A stretch of DNA of 64,000 nt, taken from contig JAMZAV010000111.1 of the NCBI GenBank assembly GCA_024449915.1, positions 1 through 64,000 of the forward strand, read 5' to 3'. Within the stretch, counting starts at the first letter, position 1; each line of letters opens with the position of its first letter. Source of the stretch: Sweltsa coloradensis. Taxonomy: Eukaryota > Arthropoda > Insecta > Plecoptera > Chloroperlidae. Shown one piece after another: positions 28,601-38,791 of the stretch. A program made the position numbers and the translations under genes. The notes beneath the pieces are model-generated. The model had not been told where the DNA came from and made no database searches. It saw only the letters and a program-made list of their open reading frames with translations.

Positions 28601-31600
28601 TTTTGATATCGGATAACTCGGTACAAAATATTGTTCTTTTTAGTGATCGATTTGACAGTGTAAACGAGATTGTTTAAGCTTTTTTTTCTGCCTGCGCGCG
28701 AAACATTCGCGCTTTGCCCTCAAGCCCTCAAACAAACACTGTCGTCACGAAATCCGCCATAAAGATCCACAATTATTAACCTGCCTTGTATATTTCCCGC
28801 TTACTTATGTAGAGTGTGTGCAAGTTCGAAATAAAACGCCGGCAATAACAGGTCCTTTGAAAGTTCAAAGCCGCGATCACTAGTGATGAAGCACATAAAA
28901 AAATAATTTCCCGCCATTATAGCCTATTGCGCACAAAAATTACTCATAACCATTTGAAGCTGACTGTTGTGGGGTTGTGGTTTTTCAGGGAACTCTATTA
29001 GCAAAAGTACGAGTGAAGTAAAGTCAAAGAAGAAGGCCAAAGTGTCGTATGAGTCTGTGTGAGCTTTGTTTTATGGAAGATTTGATTGTGAAGTCGTCGA
29101 GGGAAATGGAGGAATCGGTTGTTCGTTCAGCATTTTATAGTGTGGAGTTCTGATTAAGTTGATGATGTCAATAAAATTACACACCATATATATGTATTCT
29201 TATAGATGTTAGGCATGCGTCAGTTAGACGCCTATAAATAGAAGCAGGTGTAATTAAAAAACAATCATGGTAATACGTAAATTTAATAACACTTAATATA
29301 ATACAATATTAGTTTGTGGTTGGTGTGTAAAGTTTCCTAATTAATACGTCCGTTCTTTAAGATGTCGACAGCGAAACGACTTAGGTTTGCGACACCAGCT
29401 CGGCTTGATTGCCTACCTTCAAGCATTAATTGGGATCAATTTTGCGTGTGCCTGTCAGGAAACGACGACCTGAGTTGCCCAGCTTAGAACCCCATTGCCG
29501 CTTTGCTAAATGCAGGGTACATTTCTTTGGCTACCAATCTAGAAAAGCTTCAAACTTATCCTGACTACTTCTTATCATCAAGCACGAAAGTAGAATTGTT
29601 GGACGAATGAATGTGATGGAATCTTGACAACATTTATCAACAGAGAGGCAAAGTGGCACAGGGGCTGGGCCAAAAAATGTCTAAAAAATTTGAGTAATTA
29701 ATTAAAATTCTGCAAATTCAAGAGACTCCTGATCCAGATCCTTCAGACTCGGAAACAGGCAATGATTTTATGTATGCCACTCGATCTGCCGTGCACATGA
29801 TCGATTTGAAACAGGACTTGTGTTTCATCTGCAACCAACCAGGCTCGAGGAAAATGCCTCTGCGGTTGTGTGCAACTGACAATGTTGATGAAAAATTCAA
29901 GGAGTGTGCAGATATCCTTAAGAACTGGAAGCTTACTGGTATAGTCATGGGAGAAGGACATGCCTATCTCGAATACACAATGTGCACATCAACAGAAGGC
30001 AAGTGCAGCTTTACCCACCCAATCATAACAAACAATTTTTCAAGAAAGTACAAGGGTAAAAGGGTGCACCTTTTATTTCATGATTTATTCTTCTTAGGTC
30101 TGGAGTACGTTCTTATGCAAAAGCGCCAATGTCAATGTGGCCGGGGAAGACCAGGATGATGACGCCCTGGCTTTTTCAACATATGGAAGCACGAGGAGCA
30201 GAAGGTCATTGATTGCGCAACATGGGTGTTAGTGTCTCACACAATCGAGTGATGGAGGTGACCTCACAGTTGTGTCATATGGTTGTTCGGAGAGCAGAAA
30301 AAGAAAAGGTCTTATGTCTTTCGAACCTCAAATCTAGGGTCTTTACCGTATCTGCACTGGATTAAATTGATCGCAATTCACAACCCATCCAGCACGCGAC
30401 ATCCAAGGGATCGTTCCATGGCACAGGGATTTCAATGTTTCAGCTGCCAATGAATGGGAATGAGGGTGAACAAAAGTCCTTCGTTACTTCCTTTGAGGAT
30501 GTGGCAAAGAAGGGGCAGCGTGATGTGCCAATTCTGCCGGAAGAGTATGCAATGGTTCCCGAATACACCCTGCAAATCAAAAAGCACGATCCTCGGCGTG
30601 TTCAATTGCCATTGCTGATCGAATGCTGTCCTCAGATATTGTAATACTGATCTTAAAATACTTCGTATTAATAATATCGAAACGTTATTTTTCATATTAT
30701 CAATGTATATTATATTGCAGGTCAGCTCATTAAGGAGTGGCGCAAAGAGAGTTAATAGCTCAAACACGTAGGCTACATGAACTGATCGCACATGCCGGAC
30801 ATGTACATGTGGACATGTGATGCATCTTTGGGTGCATTCCATGCCACTAGGGCGTGCTACACAGCACATCATCCTGCAATCCACGCTTTGTTGCCTCACT
30901 TCCACGATAGATCCGAATCAGTGTCTAAGGTTAGACACGGTATGGATATTATACGTACAATTAGTCCGGATGTTAAGAGACTTGACCTTGCATTTTTTGA
31001 TACAAGCAAGGCACTTGGCACACGTGTTCTAGGGACCATACCCTACTAATTTTGCCTTGGAGCCATCGTGATATCCCGTGCAGGCACCCGTTATGGCATG
31101 TTGCCTACCCCTGCTGGTTTGAAGGGTTGATTAGCAAAACAATTCGGTGTTTGGTGATAGAAACTTGAAATTTCTACCAAATAGGGGTAACATTAGGCTT
31201 AACATACTGGCTACGGGGAACTGCGGATTTCTTCATAGTTAAGGGATGATTGGCGTTATAATTTTGGGGGTTGAACATTTTGAATTAAATTTTTCTTGAT
31301 GACACCCTTGGTTTAATGTTGGATTTCTACATAAAAGTACTTCCCGAAATCTTCAAACAAAATGATGCTGCAAAAAATATGACTAGCGACCCCTAATTTG
31401 GTAATAATGACCTGTTGAAATAATGACCTGAGGAATGACCTGTTCGAAAAATTGTTAAACATAGTCATGTGACCACTCTATTTAAAGCTTAGACGAAGCA
31501 GATTCATATGAAATAAATTTTAACATGCCATGTTGGCCTGTGACCTTTATCGTCCTTTATTTGACCTTGATAACTGTTTCAGCATGACTGCACAATGTAT

Positions 31601-34600
31601 ACTACTTATAGCACATCCAAATGCATGTGATATATTAACATTTTTATTTATAAAATGCACTCAACATGTAAGTATATATCATTATGATATTAGGCTGCAT
31701 TGCGAACGCTTTTTACTGTCGCGTTGATGGATGAGCAGTTTTGTACCATTGAACCCTCTTTTACTATATTTTTACTTCGTTGTTTTTCAACGTGTTTACA
31801 TAGAATATATCAGTTTCAAAGGAGTACCAAGTTCCTGGTAGATCGTTAAGGTAATAAACCATAAAAAAATAATAGTACTAATAATATTGCGTTGTTTATG
31901 TTTTCCTATCCCAATGGTGAATCGTGGCCAATCAGTGGCTAACTGATCACTATTTGCTCATCAATAAAGTAAAAATTAACACGTAATTTGTTCAGCCCCG
32001 CTTTTATTAGGGTAAAATGAACGTTTTTTATGATTGGACCAAAATGTGACTAGCTAGAAGTGTACTGCAGTATGACTTTAATATAAACAATAACATAAAT
32101 AATACAAATCAACAAATAACAGATGTTTAAATCGCGCTCTTTTTGGGACCATTTTCCGAGAGAGCTCACTTTCTCACTCTCTGGTGGCGTGGCAGTGAGT
32201 AGTTCATTTGCTAAATATTTTATGGACCACATAAAATAAACAAATTTCTGCTCTTTAGCACAGCCAGTTGACCTCTTGTTCATAAATCTAAGGCCAAAAT
32301 GACGATTGGCGAAGAGCGATTCTCTTCAGTATGCTATACATAAGCTACATGCTGGCATCGATCTGGTGATCTGGCTGCGTTCTTTTTGCTCATGAAAATG
32401 TACCAAGCTCATCGTCCTTGTCGGTATTGGGGGCGTTGAGATCTTGTACCATATTGGATCTAGTGAAATGCCTTTTGAATACCAGTCAAAAAAGTTATGT
32501 AGTAAATGCACCCCCTCCCCTGTAGATACAAAAATACGTGATATGGGTTGAGCCCTTCCCCCCCCCCCCCCAACACCCGGGCCACTCAATTACATTCCAA
32601 GATTATGTAGACAGTGTCTTTCCTCCCTTCCTCAAGAACGAACTAGCGTCTGTGCTACGCTTAATCATCTGGGATAAGACCTACCCAATAAGTCTTTGAA
32701 TATGACACGGGACAAACATTTAGGAGACGCGTAACTCCAACTACAAATATTACCAAAGGATGGCAAAATTTTCTACGTGATTCATGCAATAAAGAAGTTG
32801 TTTAGGCTGTTAGCCTCCAGCATATATCAATATTGCTACTGATGTGCTAGTCCTTGCAATCAGCTGTGTTCCGTAAATGACTGGCATTGAAGCGCTATAG
32901 GAGTATCTGGGGACTGGAAGGAACCATCAGTATGTCGCCATACACCATGTTGCAGCTTATCTAGGTAAATAAATAACCGTATTGACTATGTTCTAAAATA
33001 GAATACCGGCAACCGATTTGAATTATCTACAGGTTATTTTATTAAATCTTTAGCACTTCCTATGTTCCACGCGTTTTCGGGATGGAAAAGGTTCCTCCTT
33101 TCGTGATGGTAATGGGAGAAAGTCTGCATTCGATGCTTGGAGAGCGTTTCCTGATAGCACAGATGGTTTCATCGCAGCTATTGTTGAAAAAGTGGAGGCT
33201 GCCATTGAGACTGTAAGATGTTTGTAGTAGTTTTGAATAAAATTAGAGATCATTTTACATATCACATATCAAGAGCTACAAAAATGTACGCTTGAGATAT
33301 TCTAGAACAAATGTGTGTATGTTAATTTTCATTTTTTGACCAAGCACATACTTTACCGTAAATGAATGTCGCAAAATACTTTTCTCCCAGTAAAACAGAC
33401 GGCTAGAAACGATTCCTCCGACAAAAGACGCCTTAGTACAGCACATTCGATCCTCAATCTATCAAGGAGTACACGTCTGGGATCAAACTCTTCTTCCTAC
33501 AACAACAGCTGCCTTGGCCTTCTGAGTGGGGATAAGATATGATTGCAGATGGGTGCCAGTGTGGACCATTCTTACAATTGCTGCTGAAGCATGTATGGAG
33601 TAAGTACGATGCAGGGTGCGGGTGCAAGAAAGGATGTGGAGGATGATGCAAGTGTCTCAAACTTTAATGAAAGTACACAGCTCTGCCAGTGAGTCGCACT
33701 TTTTGAGAGGTGCTATTAACCCAAAAAACTATTTTTACCGCATAATCTATGGCATATTACTACACTAAATTGACCGTTTAAAATCTTATATCTTGTAACT
33801 GTGATTTGATATCAATTTTTCAATTTTTTTTATCCAGAAAAAGCGAAAATTGGCGTTTTGGAAAATTTCTTAAATCGGCTTTAACCTGCACCTTTTTTAT
33901 TCCACATAGATACTAGAGCATCATAACAATCTAAAATGGCCCTTTGTAACATCGTGTCTTGAAACTGGGCACAAATATACTCTCAAACACGCAAAAATAT
34001 GTATTCCAAAATCACACCTCTTCTTGGTTATTTGCATATTTTGACTGAACCACTTGCCCTTGCACTTGCTTTTCAAAACAAAATATAGATGATTTACAGA
34101 AAAGACTGTAGAGTACGTCAATAATAGCCAATATTTTTTGGATCAAAATCCTCCAAGGTCACGAGGCATTAAGATCGTCCCCATGTTATTTCTTATGGAA
34201 GATTTTTGCCGATGGGACCTAGCTCGAAAAATTCCAAGTTTGACAATTTTTGTCGGGTTAATGGTGGACCCAATAATTTTTCTGTTAATTTCTAAATTCA
34301 TAACTAGCTGCCCTGAATGAAATATATTTTTTAAGTTTAGCGGTTGAATACCCCTTTAAGTGAAAAAAATCAAAACCTTTACAAATTTGCTTCACTGCAT
34401 AACTGATTAATAAAGTACTATAATCAACAATGGGTGAATTGTTACCTTCCTCTTAATGAATGTTAATCTAAAAAGTTTATTACCATAACGATCAACCAGG
34501 AGCTTGGTACTCCTTTTAAAATGATATATATTCTATGTAAACACGTTAAAAAACGACACAAAGTAAAAGTATAGTATAGAGGGTTCAATGGTATAAAACT

Positions 34601-37600
34601 GCTCATCCATCAACGCGACAGTAAAAAACGTTTGCAATGCAGCCTAATATCATATTGATATATACTTACATGTTGAGTGCATTTTATAAATAAACGTGTT
34701 AATATATCACATGCATTTGGATGAGGTATAAGTAGGCTATACAGTGTGCAGTCATGCTGAAACAGTTATCAAGGTCAAATAAAGGACGATAAAGGTCACA
34801 GGTCAACATGGCATGTTTAAATTTATTTCATATGAATCTACTTCGTCTAAGCTTTAAATAGAGTGGTCACATGACTATGTTTACCCTTTTTTCGAACAGG
34901 TCATTCCTCAGGTCATTATGTCAACAGGCCATTATGACCAAATTAGGGGTCGCTAGTCATATTTTTTGCACCATCATTTTGTTTGAAGATTTCGGGAAGT
35001 ACTTTAACGTAGAAATCCAACATTAAACCAAGGGTGTCATCAAGAAAAATTTAATTCAAAATGTTCAACCCTCAAAATTATAACGCCAATCATCCCTTAA
35101 CTATGAAGAAATCCGCAGTTCCCCGTAGCCAGTATGTTAAGCCTAATGTTACCCCTATTTGGTAGAAATTTCAAGTTTCTATCACCAAACACCGAATTGT
35201 TTTGCTTATCAACCCTTCAAACCAGCAGGGGTAGGCAACATGCCATAACGGGTGCCTGCACGGGATATCACGATGGCTCCAAGGGAAAATTAGTAGGGTA
35301 TGGTCCCTAGAACATGTTGTGCCAAGTGCCTTGCTTGTATCAAAAAATGCAAGGTATGCCCCAAATATATCCCTTAACATCCGGACTAAATAACTTGTTA
35401 TCTTAATGAGGATCAGATTTCGGTTTTGTGCGCAGACCATTTTTTGTTTGTTTCTGAGCACAAGCTGCTACACCTCATTCTTCCAACCTCAGCTGCCCTG
35501 TATCAGCGCATCTTGCGAGCGGCTCACCAGGCAGGGCAAGTCTGGGGGCGAGCTGATAAACCAACCACCATTGTCACATCCCCAGTTTCTTGGGGTTGGA
35601 TCCTCCGGGATGAAAAATGGTCGCCTCTATGGACCGTATTCCCCGAAATTTGGGAAGCATGTAGGGCATTGGACACATGCGGCTGCAAGTTTCTGTGTGA
35701 GACAATGCGGTGTTCCTGCAAACAATGTGGTCTCCCTTGCACCCTGGGGTGCAACAGCTGTAGTGGAGGTTGCAGCAATACTAGGCCAGGAAATTCTTAT
35801 TAATGAAAAATATGGTCTTCAGGTGCATCAGTTCCAGGTACGGCGATTCTGCGGCGAACGATCTGGATGAAGACGATTAGACAATATGTACTAAAAGTAG
35901 GCAGGTAAGCCCTAGCACTTCGAATGTTCAATTTATATATTATAAACCATTTAAAAGGGTTATTTAATTGTTATAACCCTCTGTTATTATATTTAATCAT
36001 TCATGTCAATTCCCTGCTCTCGTCATGGCTTGTGTGGGTTTCAAATTGTAATCTAAGCTAAAGTTACCATTATTAATATTTTTTTAGCTCAATGAAATCA
36101 GATTAGTGTTCGTTCTTCTCTGTGTTCCTAGTGATTGTAGCATCTCTGGTACAATAGTTTCCGACAAATAAAAAAAACTGCTCGAGGGTTTTGATATTAT
36201 TGTAATATTTACAATGTTGACGAATTCTAACGTTTTTGTTACAAAAACTCGTTAGAATCAGCCCCGAACTTGTTTTAAACGTGATATTCGTGTTGTGCGA
36301 CCCAAAATTAGTCGAAAACGACTCATCATTTGTCTCTGTGTGTTGAAAGGAACGCGTTCCTTAAATTTAGCGGCCATTTTGGAAAATGGCCGCCATATTG
36401 AGTCCTCCGGGAAAATCGTTCCGGGTCCACGGGTCAAATCGCTTAAATTGGTCTTTGGAACAACTGTGCCAAATCTGTTGCTTGTATCACGATTTGCCAC
36501 ATCTTTTGTCTGCCAGTGCCACAAGGGCAGATTTAAAAGAGTCTAATGAGCGAATCTCCCTTAACTCCAAAGGAAGAGCATTCCATTCATTACAAGTCCT
36601 GTGGAAGTAATATCCTCTACATACATACTACTTATGTTTTCGAGGTTGCCTTTTCCCTTTCCTCGCCTTTTACGATGAAGGTTTTCGTAGTCATTGATGT
36701 CTTAACTTCATTCTCTTCGTTCAATCACTAATGTTAGTTTGTTGTTGTTGTTGTTGCAGGAGTGTTAGCAAGAGCATGGAGTCGCTAGGGAAAGTACACG
36801 AGGAGATGTGAACCACCTCACGAATCGAATCTCTACTTTCAACTAACTAGGGGGATTCGCGAGCTCTACAAGAAGATCTGTACGGAGAGTCGCTACAAAA
36901 GAGGTATTGGAAACTTTATGTAGGTAAAATGTATTTGTTATATGCTAGACCGCTTTGTCCTATATCCCCCTGCATTCCAATTTCCAACAATTAAAAAATC
37001 ATAATAAATTGTGTGATTTTCAAAAAATATTTCTTTGATTGTCCCAAATTGTTAGTAGGGTAAGTTCAAAGGTTTCCCCTGAAACTTTAATCAATATCGG
37101 AGTAGATGTTTGTCCGGTAGAGAGCAATCAATATGATTCTTTTAAAATAAAAAGTAGAGAAAGTGATAAAAGTATGAGAAATATTATTTTTTGATTGTAT
37201 AAGAAAAACCGTGACGATGAGAGTTCCCTGAACCTTTAATCTATATCGGAGTAGCTGCTTGTCTGGTAGAAAGCGATCAATCTGATTATGTTAAAATTGC
37301 AAATTAAAATAAATAAAAAGTGATCAAAGTATGAGAAATATTTTTTGATTGTACAACTGTGACGGTTTAAGTTGAGAGATCTCGAAGGTTCCCTGAAACA
37401 GACAAAAAACATGAACAAAATCAAAACAAACAAATAGAAAATCACCCAAACTATTTTTCTCAGGGAATACAAATTGAAGATTTCACTATGCTCATCCAAC
37501 AGTTGACAGCAACATTAGAATTTAGAAGTAAACTTCAAAAGAGATTGTAAACACAATTGGTATATAATACAATACTAACAATAATAATAATTTGTAAGTC

Positions 37601-38748
37601 CACTTCGCGAAGTACGCTATATTGATAACAATGCCAATAGGTATTAATCCGTATTATAATGCACGAAAATATTTGAACCAATATAAATAAACTATTCGTA
37701 ATTTGTGTAAAGTATTTATGTGCACTTATTATTAAGTACACCAATATAATATTTAAAACTTCGAATTGTAGTTTTGATAGAGCCAAAAGATGCAATTTGT
37801 TACTAAATTTGTATTTTATTATCCCCACCCCACCTGTGGAACTTGATTTGAATGTATAATATTAGTTTCAAATCACAATTTCTTCTTTTTTCTTTTCATA
37901 TCCCTCCTGCCGGCATGTTTAGCTTAGACCATCATGTAACAATAATTTCAAACTAACGTTTGTCCAATTTTGACAACGTACTCAAGTTATTACTTATCCC
38001 ATTATGCAATTTGGAATTTTTGAATGTGTTTTTAGACATTAAGAAATCACAAATTTTTACATCTTCATAAAGGGCAAGACAGCTGGAACTTTGAACCAGA
38101 CATGGATACATTTTTCAATGCTATAGCATAGGTGGCATTCTCTTCCAATAATGGCCCTAAAAATCGACATTAAGGGGAAGACTTACTAATTGTGTATTCA
38201 ACTTGTAATGAAACTAATAATAATGTGTTTCATTGTTGGCCAGACTACATGGATCACTTAAAATGCTTCAAGGATTTGAGTGGTGAATTCACTGACTGCT
38301 ACGGACCCCCCGACTGGCAAGAGAGCTCGGATAAAGAATACTTGTGCAAGTAAGCATTGATGTTTTGTTATGTTTTTCATACGTATTATAACTTAGTAAA
38401 TCATATTCATTATCACATAAATCATTGTTCAATATCATAATAATATTATGATGCACCGAAAAAAAATGTTAATATAATATATTGGCATTTATTTTTCTTC
38501 AGCCATTCTTCTTTCTTGCTAGATGTCTTCTTTCTCTGACCTGCTTATATCATTGGGCAGGGAGTCAATGTCATCCTGAAGTGCGGCACACCTGTAAAAT
38601 GTAATGTTTAACTATTGTTTTAATATAGATATGGTTGCAAAAAGTTAACCTATTATTATTGTATGTTTACTGTAATTTGTATTATGTACTATTAAAAAAA
38701 AATGTATTACCTCAATGTAAAATGGCAGCAATGCTGTGTTTAGTGTTA

Positions 38749-38791
<43 letters not shown>

